Assembly (NCBI RefSeq): GCF_001434135.1
Contig: NZ_AZEB01000012.1
Span: 18,012-82,011, forward strand
DNA length: 64,000 nucleotides
From: Lentilactobacillus kisonensis DSM 19906 = JCM 15041
Lineage (GTDB): Bacteria; Bacillota; Bacilli; Lactobacillales; Lactobacillaceae
Direction of reading: 5' to 3'
Positions 38,682 to 49,797 of the stretch are shown in pieces (position 1 is the first letter of the stretch; each line of letters starts with the position of its first letter). A program made the position numbers and the translations under genes. A model generated the notes under the pieces. That model ran no database searches and had not been told where the DNA came from. It saw nothing but the letters and a program-made list of their open reading frames with translations.

Positions 38682-39722
38682 ATGATAAAAAATTATACAC
38701 TTGAAGACTTTGACTACGACTTACCACACGAATTAATTGCTCAAACGCCAATTAAAGATCGCGATGAATCCCGATTGTTAGTGTTAAACAAAGAGACTGG
38801 TAAAATGCAGGATCGGCGTTTTTATAATATCATTGATTATCTTAACCCCGGCGATGCATTAGTTATGAATGATTCAAAAGTAATGCCAGCCCGAATTTAC
38901 GGTGTTAAGGAAGATACCGGTGCCAACATGGAAGTTCTGCTGCTTCATAATATTGAAGGTGACCGCTGGGAGACGCTAATGAAACCGGCCAAACGTGCCA
39001 AGGTTGGGACGGTTATTGATTTCGGTGAGGGCCAACTAAAGGCAGTTGTTACCAAAGAATTAGATCATGGCGGCCGTGAAATTGAATTCAAATATCAAGG
39101 AATTTTTATTGAAATCCTCGAACATCTTGGAGAAACGCCCCTGCCACCCTATATCAAGGAAAAGCTAGATGATCCTGATCGTTATCAGACCGTTTATGCT
39201 AAGGAGATGGGGTCCGCAGCTGCGCCAACTGCTGGCTTGCACTGGACTAAAGAACTATTACAAAAGGTTGCTGATAAGGGTATTCACCTGGTATATTTAA
39301 CCCTTCACGTTGGCTTAGGGACATTTCGGCCAGTTGATGAAGAAAATATTGAGGATCATAAGATGCATAGTGAGTTCTATCGACTTTCCGATGAAGCTGC
39401 CGACACCTTAAATGATGTTCGCAAAAATGGCGGTAAAATTGTTGCAACGGGAACGACCTCGATTCGGACATTAGAAACGGTTGGAACCAAATTTAACGGT
39501 GAAATTCAGGCTGATTCTGGATGGACTGATATTTTCATCAAACCTGGCTATGAGTGGAAAGTGGTTGATTCATTTATCACGAATTTTCATTTGCCAAAAT
39601 CGACGTTAGTGATGTTAGTTGCTTCGTTTACCGGTCGGGAAAATATTTTAAATGCGTATGAGCATGCAATTCAAGAAAAGTATCGCTTTTTCAGTTTTGG
39701 GGACGCGATGTACATTCATTAG
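38682..39722 (+). CDS. queA: S-adenosylmethionine:tRNA ribosyltransferase-isomerase
   Basis: A 346-residue enzyme that moves the ribose of SAM onto preQ1-modified tRNA to give epoxyqueuosine. Typical segments are the N-terminal [23 protein letters not shown], quoted in part as [33 protein letters not shown] and [13 protein letters not shown] [14 protein letters not shown]. Full length. It works on the product of Tgt, encoded downstream after the hairpin array; the queA-tgt-yajC order is standard. Confidence 0.96.
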   Translation: MIKNYTLEDFDYDLPHELIAQTPIKDRDESRLLVLNKETGKMQDRRFYNIIDYLNPGDALVMNDSKVMPARIYGVKEDTGANMEVLLLHNIEGDRWETLMKPAKRAKVGTVIDFGEGQLKAVVTKELDHGGREIEFKYQGIFIEILEHLGETPLPPYIKEKLDDPDRYQTVYAKEMGSAAAPTAGLHWTKELLQKVADKGIHLVYLTLHVGLGTFRPVDEENIEDHKMHSEFYRLSDEAADTLNDVRKNGGKIVATGTTSIRTLETVGTKFNGEIQADSGWTDIFIKPGYEWKVVDSFITNFHLPKSTLVMLVASFTGRENILNAYEHAIQEKYRFFSFGDAMYIH

Positions 39723-39737
39723 CGCTGCGGATACTTG

Positions 39738-41268
<1,531 letters not shown>

Positions 41269-41328
41269 CCCTAGACGGTTGACAAGTTATTTGGTAAAGT
41301 ATTCTTATGAAAGTGTGGGTGAAAAGTA

Positions 41329-41745
41329 TTGAATGGTTCTTCTAGTAGTTATCTCTCAATTTTAATGATCGTTGCCTTATTTGCTTTAATGTATTTCTTG
41401 ATGATTCGACCACAACGTAAGCAGCAACAAAAGCGTCGTGAACAATTATCAAAGATTAAAGCTGGCGATCAAGTTGTTACCATTGGCCGATTGCATGGTG
41501 TCGTTGATGAAATCAACGAGGCTGAAAAAACGGTTACTTTAGACTGTGATGGCATTTATCTTGTCTTTGATTTAAGCGCGATTGCTCAAGTTAAGCAACC
41601 AGCAATTGCCCCAACTGCTACGACAGCAAATGACACTGCCAACGCTAAACCAAGTGAGGCTCCTGCTTCTGATGCAGCTGATGAAAATCAACCTGCTTCA
41701 ACCCAGGGAAGCGATGCAGCAGATCAAAAGAACGATAATAAGTAA
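41329..41745 (+). CDS. yajC: Preprotein translocase accessory subunit YajC
   Basis: A 138-residue protein with one N-terminal membrane segment (about residues 8-27, ending in FLMIRPQRKQQQKRR). A small cytoplasmic domain follows (KAGDQVVTIGRLHGVVDEI), then a low-complexity Ala/Thr/Asp/Gln tail from about 88. YajC joins SecDF at the Sec translocon. It starts with TTG. The tail is longer than in most YajC proteins (about 90-110 residues). Confidence 0.92.
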   Translation: MNGSSSSYLSILMIVALFALMYFLMIRPQRKQQQKRREQLSKIKAGDQVVTIGRLHGVVDEINEAEKTVTLDCDGIYLVFDLSAIAQVKQPAIAPTATTANDTANAKPSEAPASDAADENQPASTQGSDAADQKNDNK

Positions 41746-41755
41746 GTGATAAGTT

Positions 41756-41802
41756 TGTGGTTGGTAACAGAACGTTTTGTTTTGTCCCAACCATATTTTT
41801 TA
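41756..41802 (+). terminator. Terminator of the queA-tgt-yajC operon
   Basis: GTGGTTGG (41757-41764) pairs with CCAACCAT (41787-41794) with an inner AACAGAAC/GTTTTGTTT helix, followed by T6. Confidence 0.7.
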
Positions 41803-41811
41803 CCGTTAAGT

Positions 41812-41825
41812 AGAACATACGTTTG
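41812..41825 (+). promoter_or_regulatory. LexA (SOS) box of dinB
   Basis: AGAACATACGTTTG fits GAAC-N4-GTTY, the Gram-positive LexA operator, 24 bases before the dinB start. Confidence 0.7.
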
Positions 41826-41848
41826 ATTAAAACCAAGGGTTGATGACA

Positions 41849-42949
41849 ATGGATACTTCTAATCGAAAAATTATTCACGTGGATATGGATGCTTTTTATG
41901 CCTCAATTGAGGAGCGTGAAGATCCGACGCTTAAAACTAAACCGTTGATTGTAGCTCGAGATCCAAGAACGACTGGGGGTCGAGGAGTCGTCGCAACTGC
42001 TAATTACAACGCTCGCCAGTTTGGAGTTCATTCGGCGATGAGTTCTCAAAAGGCACTCGAATTGTGTCCAAAAGCAGTTTTTCGATTTTCAGGATTTGAC
42101 CTCTACCGGTCGGTTTCAGCTCAAATTCACCAAATATTTTACGACTTTACAGAAGCAGTTGAATCCGTGGCACTTGATGAAGCTTATTTAGATATTACGG
42201 CAAACAAACATCACATTTCGGATCCAATTCAGGTTGCCAGGATGATCCAGATAGCCATTTGGGAAGAGACCCGACTAACTTGTTCCGTTGGGGTTTCATA
42301 TAATAAGTTTCTTGCCAAGGAAGCCTCGGACTATGCCAAGCCAGTTGGGATTACGGTTATTGATCAACGAGATGCGATTGAATTTTTAAAAAAGTTACCT
42401 ATCGAAAAATTCCGGGGCGTGGGTAAGAAGACGGCTCCCAAGATGGAAGCACTCAAAATTGCAAATGGTGCCGACCTATTAAAATGGTCGCAAATGGATC
42501 TCATTAAACACTTTGGCAAATTTGGGTATGTTTTATACGAACGTGCTAGGGGCGTTGACCCTCGTCCTGTAGAATACCAGCGGATCCGTAAGTCGATTGG
42601 AAAAGAACGAACTTTTGGACCTGAGATTAGTACCGCAGCTGAAGTAGACAGCCAACTGCAAAGAATTGCTCAACTGGTTGTGAAGGCAATGGCTGACAAA
42701 AAGAAGCATGGTAAAACACTTGTTTTAAAGATTCGATATAAGGATTTTTCAACTTTCACTAAGCGGGTCACATTAGATGATTACATTAAGAATAGTTCCG
42801 CAAATTATTTTGCTCTGGCGAGTGACCTGCTGGCTGGAATGCCTGACATCTCAACTGGCGTCCGATTGCTAGGGATCACGATTACCAACCTGGATGATTT
42901 AACCTACGAGAATCTTTCTTTGAATTTATTTGATAAATCCAAGTTATAA
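41849..42949 (+). CDS. dinB: DNA polymerase IV (Y-family translesion polymerase)
   Basis: A 366-residue translesion polymerase. Catalytic carboxylates are in [12 protein letters not shown] (Asp near residues 11 and 13) and [12 protein letters not shown] (near 107-118). The HhH region is [13 protein letters not shown], and the little-finger domain spans about 240-350. The C-terminus NLSLNLFD resembles a beta-clamp-binding peptide. The ATG at 41849 has AAGGG at 9 bases; ATG 41843 is too close to it. The LexA box suggests induction by DNA damage. Confidence 0.95.
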   Translation: MDTSNRKIIHVDMDAFYASIEEREDPTLKTKPLIVARDPRTTGGRGVVATANYNARQFGVHSAMSSQKALELCPKAVFRFSGFDLYRSVSAQIHQIFYDFTEAVESVALDEAYLDITANKHHISDPIQVARMIQIAIWEETRLTCSVGVSYNKFLAKEASDYAKPVGITVIDQRDAIEFLKKLPIEKFRGVGKKTAPKMEALKIANGADLLKWSQMDLIKHFGKFGYVLYERARGVDPRPVEYQRIRKSIGKERTFGPEISTAAEVDSQLQRIAQLVVKAMADKKKHGKTLVLKIRYKDFSTFTKRVTLDDYIKNSSANYFALASDLLAGMPDISTGVRLLGITITNLDDLTYENLSLNLFDKSKL

Positions 42950-43021
42950 AAATCTCGGTTTATCTTATTAATGTTTTAGGGTATACTGAAGTGTTCGACA
43001 ATAAAGTAATGGAGTAAATAA

Positions 43022-43972
43022 ATGTCAATTCAAGAACAAATATTAACTGCAATTAAACAATTCAAAACTATTATCATTCACCGACACAAGCGGCCCGATC
43101 CCGATGCTATCGGGTCTCAAATGGGCTTGGCACAACTACTTAAAGCATCATTTCCTGACAAGACGGTGCTTTGTGCTGGTAAACAGTATGACGGCTTCGA
43201 TTGGTTAGGTAAAACGGATGAAATTTCTGATGAGCAATACGCAGAGGCACTTGTGATTGTCGTGGACACGGCTAATCAGCCCAGAGTTGATGACGATCGT
43301 TATAACAAGGGCAAAATGCTAATTAAGATTGATCATCATCCAAATGACGATGCGTTTGGGGATATCATGTGGGTTGAACCTGAATCTTCAAGTACCTCTG
43401 AGCTCATCTATGATTTCTTTGCCGCTTGTCAGGCAGAATTAACTTTGCCAGATGAAGGAGCTCGGCTGTTATATGCCGGAATTGTTGGCGATACCGGTCG
43501 GTTTATGTACCCATCAACTTCTTCTCACACGCTAGAAGTTGCCGCTAAGTTAACCGCTTATGATTTTTCTGCTAGCGATGTTAACAAAACAGAAGATGAA
43601 ATCGATATTCCGCTTGCTCGACTCTCTGCCTACGTTTATGAGAATCTCACAATTCTTGATAGTGGCGCAGCATACTTAGTTCTTTCAGACAAAGTGCTAG
43701 AGCCATTTAAGCTTGGTGATGATAGCACGTCGGCTGTCGTTCCGTTACCTGGAAGAATTAAAGACGTCATTTCATGGGCAATCTTTGTTCAGCAAAAAGA
43801 CGGTGGCTTCCGGATCCGGCTGCGCTCAAAGGGACCGGCTATTAATGAGTTGGCCAAACAATATGGTGGTGGCGGTCATCCGCTTGCAAGTGGCGCGGTC
43901 GTTGATGATGAAAAGCACATTAAGGGATTCGTCGATGATTTAAATAAGGTCGTTTCTAACTACAAGAAGTAG
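43022..43972 (+). CDS. NrnA-like DHH/DHHA1 phosphoesterase
   Basis: A 316-residue protein of the NrnA type, which degrades short oligoribonucleotides or pAp, and in some relatives pApA from c-di-AMP. DHH-domain motifs are HKRPDPDAIGSQ, VVDTANQPR, and DHHPND near residue 103. The DHHA1 motif GGGGHPLASGA is near residue 281. No membrane segment is present, so it is not GdpP. A DEAD-box helicase gene follows after 8 bases, so the pair may be linked to RNA turnover. Confidence 0.92.
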   Translation: MSIQEQILTAIKQFKTIIIHRHKRPDPDAIGSQMGLAQLLKASFPDKTVLCAGKQYDGFDWLGKTDEISDEQYAEALVIVVDTANQPRVDDDRYNKGKMLIKIDHHPNDDAFGDIMWVEPESSSTSELIYDFFAACQAELTLPDEGARLLYAGIVGDTGRFMYPSTSSHTLEVAAKLTAYDFSASDVNKTEDEIDIPLARLSAYVYENLTILDSGAAYLVLSDKVLEPFKLGDDSTSAVVPLPGRIKDVISWAIFVQQKDGGFRIRLRSKGPAINELAKQYGGGGHPLASGAVVDDEKHIKGFVDDLNKVVSNYKK

Positions 43973-43980
43973 GAGATTAT

Positions 43981-45342
43981 ATGAGTAATTTTTCAGAGTT
44001 TCATTTAAAACCGTTTATATTAGCGGCACTTAAGGACATTGGCTTCTCAAAGCCAACGCCAGTTCAGGAAAAGTTGATTCCTAAAATCATGCAGGGAAGA
44101 GACGTTGTGGGGCAGTCCGCTACTGGTAGCGGTAAAACTCACGCGTTCTTATTACCGATTTTTAATCAATTAAATCCGGACGTTCACGAGGTTCAGGCGG
44201 TTATTACAACTCCTAGTCGTGAACTCGCTTACCAAATCATTGATGCTGCCAAACAATTGGCGAAACATAGTGATAAACCAATTTCAACGGGGGCATATGT
44301 CGGTGGAACCGACAAGTTGCGCCAAGAAAACAAGCTAAAGCGGGAACAACCCCAATTAGTTATTGGAACGCCCGGCCGGATTTGGGATTTAATTAAAAAT
44401 GGCGGCCTCGATGTCCATACCGCTTCTCAACTCGTAATTGACGAAGCTGATATGACGCTCGATATGGGATTTTTAGACGTGGTTGATAATATTGCGGCTA
44501 GTTTTGGGAAGCACGTTCAAATGATGGTCTTTTCTGCTACTATTCCACAAAAGATTAACGTTTTCTTGCGAAAATACATGGAAAATCCAATCATTGAAGA
44601 GATTCCTGTTTCCTCAATCATCAGTCCGACGATCGACAATTGGTTGATTTCAACGAAGGGGCATGATAAGAACCAATTGATTTATCGCCTCCTAACAGTT
44701 GGGGAACCCTATCTAGTCTTGATCTTTGCGAATACTAGGAAACGGGTGGAAGAACTTAACGACTACCTGAAAAAACAAGGTCTCAAAGTTGCAATGATTC
44801 ATGGCGGCGTTAAGCCCCGTGAACGAAAACAAATTATGCGCCGAGTTAAGAACCTCGACTTTCAATTTGTTGTTGCAACGGACTTAGCTGCTCGGGGAAT
44901 TGATATCGAGGGCGTTTCTGAAGTTATCAATGATGATATTCCAACTGAAGATCTTGAATTCTTCATTCATCGGGTGGGCCGAACTGGTCGAAACGGCATG
45001 TCGGGAGTTTCAATTACCCTTTATTCACCAGACGAAGAAAAAGATGTTCAGGAATTAGAGAATATGGGAATTCATTTCAAGCCCAAAGCTTTGAGCAATC
45101 ATGAGATTGTTGATTCCTACGACCGTCATCGCCGAAAAACCCACCGAAAGAAACACGATAAACTTGATCCAACGATGATTGGCATGATCAAAAAGAAGAA
45201 GAAAAAGGTTAAGCCAGGTTATAAACGTCGGATCAAGATGTCAATTGCTAGAAAAGATGAAATGGACAGGCGCGTTAAGAAACGTGAAGAAGCTCGGGCT
45301 GAGCGAAAGCAACGCAAAAACAGCTCATCTAGATACAAGTAA
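43981..45342 (+). CDS. DEAD-box RNA helicase, CshB-like
   Basis: A 453-residue helicase. Q motif region PTPVQEKLIPKI, motif I SATGSGKTH (residues 41-49), Ia TPSRELAYQ, Ib GTPGR, II DEADMTLD, III SAT, V ATDLAARGID and VI HRVGRTGRNG are all present. The C-terminal 80 residues are extremely Lys/Arg-rich, typical of RNA-binding tails in CshB-type enzymes used in cold adaptation and mRNA or ribosome metabolism. Just downstream of the nrnA-like gene. Confidence 0.93.
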   Translation: MSNFSEFHLKPFILAALKDIGFSKPTPVQEKLIPKIMQGRDVVGQSATGSGKTHAFLLPIFNQLNPDVHEVQAVITTPSRELAYQIIDAAKQLAKHSDKPISTGAYVGGTDKLRQENKLKREQPQLVIGTPGRIWDLIKNGGLDVHTASQLVIDEADMTLDMGFLDVVDNIAASFGKHVQMMVFSATIPQKINVFLRKYMENPIIEEIPVSSIISPTIDNWLISTKGHDKNQLIYRLLTVGEPYLVLIFANTRKRVEELNDYLKKQGLKVAMIHGGVKPRERKQIMRRVKNLDFQFVVATDLAARGIDIEGVSEVINDDIPTEDLEFFIHRVGRTGRNGMSGVSITLYSPDEEKDVQELENMGIHFKPKALSNHEIVDSYDRHRRKTHRKKHDKLDPTMIGMIKKKKKKVKPGYKRRIKMSIARKDEMDRRVKKREEARAERKQRKNSSSRYK

Positions 45343-45399
45343 ATAATTGACAGGATTTTAACAAAAACGTATAATTTTGGTATCTTAAGAATATGTTGA

Positions 45400-45592
45400 T
45401 TGGATTTATTTTTTAGAAACGTTTTGGTTGATGCAAAAAACGACTTAAACCAATCAGTGCTCTCTTAACTATGAAAATAATTAAAACGCAACTCTACGTT
45501 ATAGAGATTAAGTGGTTACGATAAACATCGTTGCAATCAGAGTGGTACCGCGTCAATCGGCGTCTCTGTTAGCAACGGTGTTTTATTTTGTT
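45400..45592 (+). promoter_or_regulatory. T-box leader of alaS
   Basis: The T-box core AGTGGTACCGCG is at 45541-45552. A long hairpin GTTGCAATCAGAG/CTCTGTTAGCAAC spans it (45531-45577) and is followed by GGTGTTTTATTTTG. A GCA (45488-45490) followed by ACTCT could be the alanine specifier, but I could not fold stem I convincingly. Confidence 0.8.
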
Positions 45593-45607
45593 AAAGGAGA
45601 ATGAATG

Positions 45608-48250
45608 ATGAAGAATTTAAGCAGTGGTCAAATTAGACAACTATTTCTAGACTTTTTCCAAGAAAAGGGCCATACAATTGAGCCAAGTGCTTCGTTAATT
45701 CCAGTAGAAGACCCGACGTTATTGTGGATCAATTCTGGCGTCGCAACAATGAAAAAATATTTTGATGGTTCAGTTGTCCCTAAGAATCCGCGAATGACGA
45801 GTTCACAAAAGAGTATTCGGACGAACGATATTGAAAATGTCGGCAAAACACCCCGTCATCACACGTTGTTTGAAATGTTGGGGAATTTTTCGGTTGGTGA
45901 CTATTTCAAAAAAGAAGCAATTACTTGGGCCTTTGAATTGTTGACCTCACCTGAGTGGTTTGGTTGGGATAAAGAAAAGCTTTACATGACAGTTTATCCC
46001 AAAGATACGGATGCTAAAAAGTATTGGGAACAGGTTGGGGTAGCCCCGGACCACATTATTGAAATTGAAGATAACTTTTGGGATATTGGTCAGGGACCTT
46101 CTGGACCTGATTCAGAGATCTTTTATGATCGTGGCGAAGATTTTGATAACTTACAATCAGATGATCCCGAAAATTACCCTGGTGGTGAAAATGATCGGTG
46201 GCTTGAAGTCTGGAACATTGTTTTTTCACAGTTTAACCACACCCCACAAGATACTTATGAACCACTTCCTAGAAAAAACATTGATACTGGGATGGGGCTT
46301 GAACGGGTTGTGTCAATCTTTCAACATGCGCGAACAAATTTTGAAACTGATTTGTTCTTACCGATGATTAGAGAAACCGAGAAGCTCAGCGATCATAAGA
46401 CCTATGGTACTAGCAAGCAAGATGATGTGGCCTTTAGAATTATTGCGGACCACGCTCGGGCAATTACGGTTGCCATTGGCGACGGCGCGCTACCGTCAAA
46501 TGTCGGCCGTGGTTACGTTATTCGTCGTTTGATCCGGCGGGCAATTGTGAATGGTCAGAGATTGGGCATTAATCAGGCTTTCTTGTACAAGTTAGCTCCG
46601 GTTGTGGGGCAGACCTTGGAATCATATTATCCCGATGTCTTGAAGCAGAAGGACTATATTGCTAAGGTTATCCGGTCTGAAGAAGATCGGTTTAACGAAA
46701 CTTTGGCTGACGGGTTAAAATTGCTGAACCAAGTGATCGATGATGCTAAAACCAATCATCAGACCATTATTGATGGCCCGACAGCATTTAAGCTATACGA
46801 TACTTACGGTTTCCCAGTTGAGCTGACCCAAGAAGAAGCTGCTGAAGTCGGGTTAACGGTTGATGAAGCTGGTTTTGAAACTGAAATGCAAAAGCAAAAA
46901 GACCGCGCACGCAATGCCCGTAGCGGTGCTAAGTCAATGGGCGTACAGCGAGATCTCTTGCTGGAAATCAAGACTAAAAGTGACTACGTTGGCTATGATA
47001 CCCTAGATGTTGACCATGCTAAAATTGAAGACATTGTCGAAAACGAAAAACTGGTCAACCAATCAAAGGGCGGCACGGTTGAAGTTATTTTTAATAAAAC
47101 ACCATTCTACGCTGAAATGGGTGGTCAAGTTGCCGACCGCGGGGTTGTTCTTGATGAAGAGGGAGACAAGGTTGCTGATGTGGTTGATGTGCAGCACGCG
47201 CCAAACGGCCAAAATTTACACACATTAAAGACCCAAGAGCCACTTATTAAGGGCAATGAGTATCACTTAGTTGTTGATAAACTATTCCACAGCCGGGTTG
47301 AAAAGAACCATACGGCAACTCATTTGCTTGATCAATCACTCAGAAACGTTTTGGGCGGTCATACTCAGCAAGCAGGTTCATTAGTTGAACCGAATTACCT
47401 GCGATTTGACTTTAATCACTTTGGCCAAGTGACCCAGGCAGATTTGGAGAAGGTTGAGAACATGGTTAACCGCCAAATCTTCAATGAAATTAACGTTGAT
47501 ACCGTTGTGACCGATCCTAAGACGGGTAAAAAAATGGGAGCAATTGCGCTATTTAGCGAAAAATATGGTGACAAGGTCCGAGTCGTCAGCGTTGGTGATT
47601 TTTCCGTTGAATTCTGTGGTGGTACGCATGTGAAAAATACCAGGGAAATTGGCCTGTTCAAGATTGTTTCTGAATCTGGTGTTGGGGCCGGAATTCGTCG
47701 AATTGAAGCTGTTACGTCAAAGGATGCTTTTAAACTTTTAAATGATCGAAACAAGGAACTTAATCAAATCGCCGGTGGCTTAAAGGTTAATCAGCTTAAA
47801 GATGTACCGACTAGAGTTGTCCAGCTTCAAGATGAAATCAAGGCACTGCAACAAAAACAACAGACCTTGGAAGCAAAATTGGCTGGCCAACAAGCTCAAA
47901 ACGTATTCAACGACAAAAAGCAGGCTGGCAAAAATACGATTATTACTGGCATCATCAAGGATGCTGGGATGGATCAGCTTCGGCAGTTGGCAGATACGTG
48001 GCGTTCAAAGCAACTTTCAGATGTATTGGTTCTGGGAACGGGTAGTGGTCAAAAAGCTAACCTCATTGTTGCAGTTACGGACGACAAAGTTAAGAGCGGC
48101 TTAAAGGCCGGGGATTTGATTAAAGCAATTGCCTCTAATATTAAGGGAGGCGGTGGCGGCCGGCCAAATATGGCTCAAGCTGGTGGTAAGGATCCTTCTG
48201 GCCTTGATCAAGCAATGAAGGCTGCCGTTGATTGGTTGACTAACAAATAA
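45608..48250 (+). CDS. alaS: Alanyl-tRNA synthetase
   Basis: An 880-residue class II synthetase. The catalytic core carries RQLFLDFFQEKGH and FEMLGNFSVGDYFK (motif 2 region). The editing domain has the zinc/active-site residues NHTATHLLDQ and CGGTHVKNT. The C-terminal C-Ala domain has GGGGGRPNMAQAGG near residue 845. ATG 45608 is 8 bases after AAAGGAG; ATG 45605 is an alternative. Its expression is gated by the T-box leader. ireB and ruvX follow, the standard Firmicute order. Confidence 0.97.
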   Translation: MKNLSSGQIRQLFLDFFQEKGHTIEPSASLIPVEDPTLLWINSGVATMKKYFDGSVVPKNPRMTSSQKSIRTNDIENVGKTPRHHTLFEMLGNFSVGDYFKKEAITWAFELLTSPEWFGWDKEKLYMTVYPKDTDAKKYWEQVGVAPDHIIEIEDNFWDIGQGPSGPDSEIFYDRGEDFDNLQSDDPENYPGGENDRWLEVWNIVFSQFNHTPQDTYEPLPRKNIDTGMGLERVVSIFQHARTNFETDLFLPMIRETEKLSDHKTYGTSKQDDVAFRIIADHARAITVAIGDGALPSNVGRGYVIRRLIRRAIVNGQRLGINQAFLYKLAPVVGQTLESYYPDVLKQKDYIAKVIRSEEDRFNETLADGLKLLNQVIDDAKTNHQTIIDGPTAFKLYDTYGFPVELTQEEAAEVGLTVDEAGFETEMQKQKDRARNARSGAKSMGVQRDLLLEIKTKSDYVGYDTLDVDHAKIEDIVENEKLVNQSKGGTVEVIFNKTPFYAEMGGQVADRGVVLDEEGDKVADVVDVQHAPNGQNLHTLKTQEPLIKGNEYHLVVDKLFHSRVEKNHTATHLLDQSLRNVLGGHTQQAGSLVEPNYLRFDFNHFGQVTQADLEKVENMVNRQIFNEINVDTVVTDPKTGKKMGAIALFSEKYGDKVRVVSVGDFSVEFCGGTHVKNTREIGLFKIVSESGVGAGIRRIEAVTSKDAFKLLNDRNKELNQIAGGLKVNQLKDVPTRVVQLQDEIKALQQKQQTLEAKLAGQQAQNVFNDKKQAGKNTIITGIIKDAGMDQLRQLADTWRSKQLSDVLVLGTGSGQKANLIVAVTDDKVKSGLKAGDLIKAIASNIKGGGGGRPNMAQAGGKDPSGLDQAMKAAVDWLTNK

Positions 48251-48358
48251 TTATTACACTGCGATTACATGTCGATTACATTGCCTCTCTTGATTGTAGT
48301 TTTACGGATAATCAGTTAGAATTAATACAAATGACCGTATGTCATAGAGGTGAATCGT

Positions 48359-48652
48359 ATGAGTTCGTTAGATAAAACAATGTTTTTTAATTTTAATGAA
48401 GATCAACCAAAGGACGTTAGGGATACGTTACTCACTGTGTATGCTGCACTAGAGGAAAAAGGGTATAACCCTTACAATCAAATTGTTGGGTATTTGATTT
48501 CTGGTGATCCGGCATATATTCCTCGTAATTTAGATGCTCGTAATTTGATTCGCAGGCATGAGCGCGATGAGATAATCGAAGAATTAGTGCGTTTCTACTT
48601 GGATAATCATCCAAGCAATCACCCAACAGAAACCAAAAAGGGTGAAAAATGA
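48359..48652 (+). CDS. ireB: IreB-family regulatory phosphoprotein (UPF0297/DUF965)
   Basis: A 97-residue member of the YrzL/IreB family with the hallmark MFFNF and the segment [17 protein letters not shown] near residues 65-81. In Enterococcus IreB is phosphorylated by the Ser/Thr kinase IreK and controls cephalosporin tolerance and MurAA turnover. The threonine-containing stretch near residue 5-7 is the probable phosphosite region. GAGGTG sets ATG 48359. Overlaps ruvX by 4 bases. Confidence 0.93.
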   Translation: MSSLDKTMFFNFNEDQPKDVRDTLLTVYAALEEKGYNPYNQIVGYLISGDPAYIPRNLDARNLIRRHERDEIIEELVRFYLDNHPSNHPTETKKGEK

Positions 48653-49083
48653 GATTAATGGGACTAGATGTTGGCTCCAAAACCGTTGGGGTTGCTGTCA
48701 GCGACTCACTTGGCTGGACATCACAAGGGGTAGAAATAATCCCGATTGATGAAGAGAATGAACAATTCGGTTTAGATCGAGTTGCCGAACTGGTTAGTCA
48801 ATACGAAGTTAACGGGTTCGTTGTTGGTTTGCCGAAGAATATGAATAACTCACTGGGGCCAAGAGCGGAGGCTTCGGAACAATATGGTAAACGTTTAGAA
48901 AAAAAGTTTGACCTTCCCGTAGATTTTGAAGATGAACGTTTAACGACCGTTGAGGCTCAACGAATGCTGACTGAAGAAGCAGATGTTTCCCGCAAGAAGC
49001 GCAAGAAAGTTATTGATAAATTAGCGGCAGGCTTGATATTACAGAATTATTTAGACCGAAAAGGAAAATTAACGAAAATTTAG
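48649..49083 (+). CDS. ruvX: Putative pre-16S rRNA nuclease / Holliday junction resolvase-like YqgF
   Basis: A 144-residue RNase H-fold protein. The first catalytic Asp is in [15 protein letters not shown] (Asp6), followed by [12 protein letters not shown], the Glu of DERLTTVEA near residue 103 and the last Asp in [16 protein letters not shown] near 126. YqgF relatives process the 16S rRNA 5' end and can cut junctions. Translationally coupled to ireB through a 4-base ATGA overlap. Confidence 0.95.
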   Translation: MRLMGLDVGSKTVGVAVSDSLGWTSQGVEIIPIDEENEQFGLDRVAELVSQYEVNGFVVGLPKNMNNSLGPRAEASEQYGKRLEKKFDLPVDFEDERLTTVEAQRMLTEEADVSRKKRKKVIDKLAAGLILQNYLDRKGKLTKI

Positions 49084-49098
49084 TGAGGTATGCAAATT

Positions 49099-49425
49099 AT
49101 GGCAGACGAACCAGTACAACAACAAATTACATTAGTTGATGACAACGGCGAAGAAACATTATACGATGTGTTGTTCACATTCAAATCAGAAGACTTTGAT
49201 CGCTCATACATTTTAATTTATCCCGCAGGCAAGAGTGACAATGAAGAAGTCGAAATTCAAGCATATGCCCTTCCTAAGGGTGATGATCCGAGTGATCCCC
49301 AAGGTGGCGAGCTTCAGGCTATCGAAACTGATAAGGAATGGGACATGATTGAGTCAGTTCTGAACACCTTTTTAGGTAAAGATGGCGATGATCAAGATGA
49401 AGAAAACAACGATGATAATCAGTAA
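49099..49425 (+). CDS. DUF1292 family protein (YrzB-like)
   Basis: A 108-residue acidic protein with the DUF1292 core (residues about 8-85: TLVDDNGEETLYDVLFTF, SYILIYPAG, EVEIQAYAL) and an acidic Asp/Asn tail. Function unknown; it nearly always follows ireB-ruvX in Firmicutes. GAGG at 49085 sets ATG 49099 rather than ATG 49090, which is too close to the site. A hairpin terminator follows. Confidence 0.9.
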   Translation: MADEPVQQQITLVDDNGEETLYDVLFTFKSEDFDRSYILIYPAGKSDNEEVEIQAYALPKGDDPSDPQGGELQAIETDKEWDMIESVLNTFLGKDGDDQDEENNDDNQ

Positions 49426-49450
49426 TTAGATTGATATCGTCATTTGATCG

Positions 49451-49495
49451 AAGGGATTGAGAACAAAGCGTCAGTTTTGTCTCAGTCCTTTTTAA
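49451..49495 (+). terminator. Terminator of the alaS-ireB-ruvX-DUF1292 operon
   Basis: AAGGGATTGAGAACAAA pairs with TTTTGTCTCAGTCCTTTT with small internal mismatches, followed by more T. Confidence 0.75.
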
Positions 49496-49519
49496 TTGAT
49501 TTTTTTAGGATGTGAGTGA

Positions 49520-49792
49520 ATGATTAACAGTGAAAAACGACGATTTAAAACAACGATCGCTGGTAAAGATTATGTATTGGTTGGTAATGGCACGGTTGCT
49601 CATATGCAGGCCGTTAGTGATTTATTGAATGAGCAGCTTGACCAATTGAAAGATGCGATGCCAAACGCATCTGAGGAACAACGAGCGATTTTAATTGCGT
49701 TTAATGCAATTTCCAAACAATTTGAAATTGAAGAGCGGGTTTCAAAGGACCATCATGAACAAGCAGACGAGGTATCAAATCCAAAGGGTTGA
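49520..49792 (+). CDS. zapA: Cell division protein ZapA
   Basis: A 90-residue FtsZ-associated protein. The N-terminal part KRRFKTTIAGKDYVLVG matches the ZapA domain and is followed by a helical, partly coiled-coil half (residues about 30-80) used for dimerisation. It bundles FtsZ protofilaments. It precedes cvpA and mutS2, the usual neighbours in Firmicutes. The SD is GTGAG, modest. Confidence 0.9.
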   Translation: MINSEKRRFKTTIAGKDYVLVGNGTVAHMQAVSDLLNEQLDQLKDAMPNASEEQRAILIAFNAISKQFEIEERVSKDHHEQADEVSNPKG

Positions 49793-49797
49793 TGTAA

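Noticed and set aside
41768..41785. Second LexA-like site before dinB (AGAACGTTTTGTTT)
   Set aside because: The half-sites are 5 bases apart instead of 4 and the sequence is part of the yajC terminator stem.
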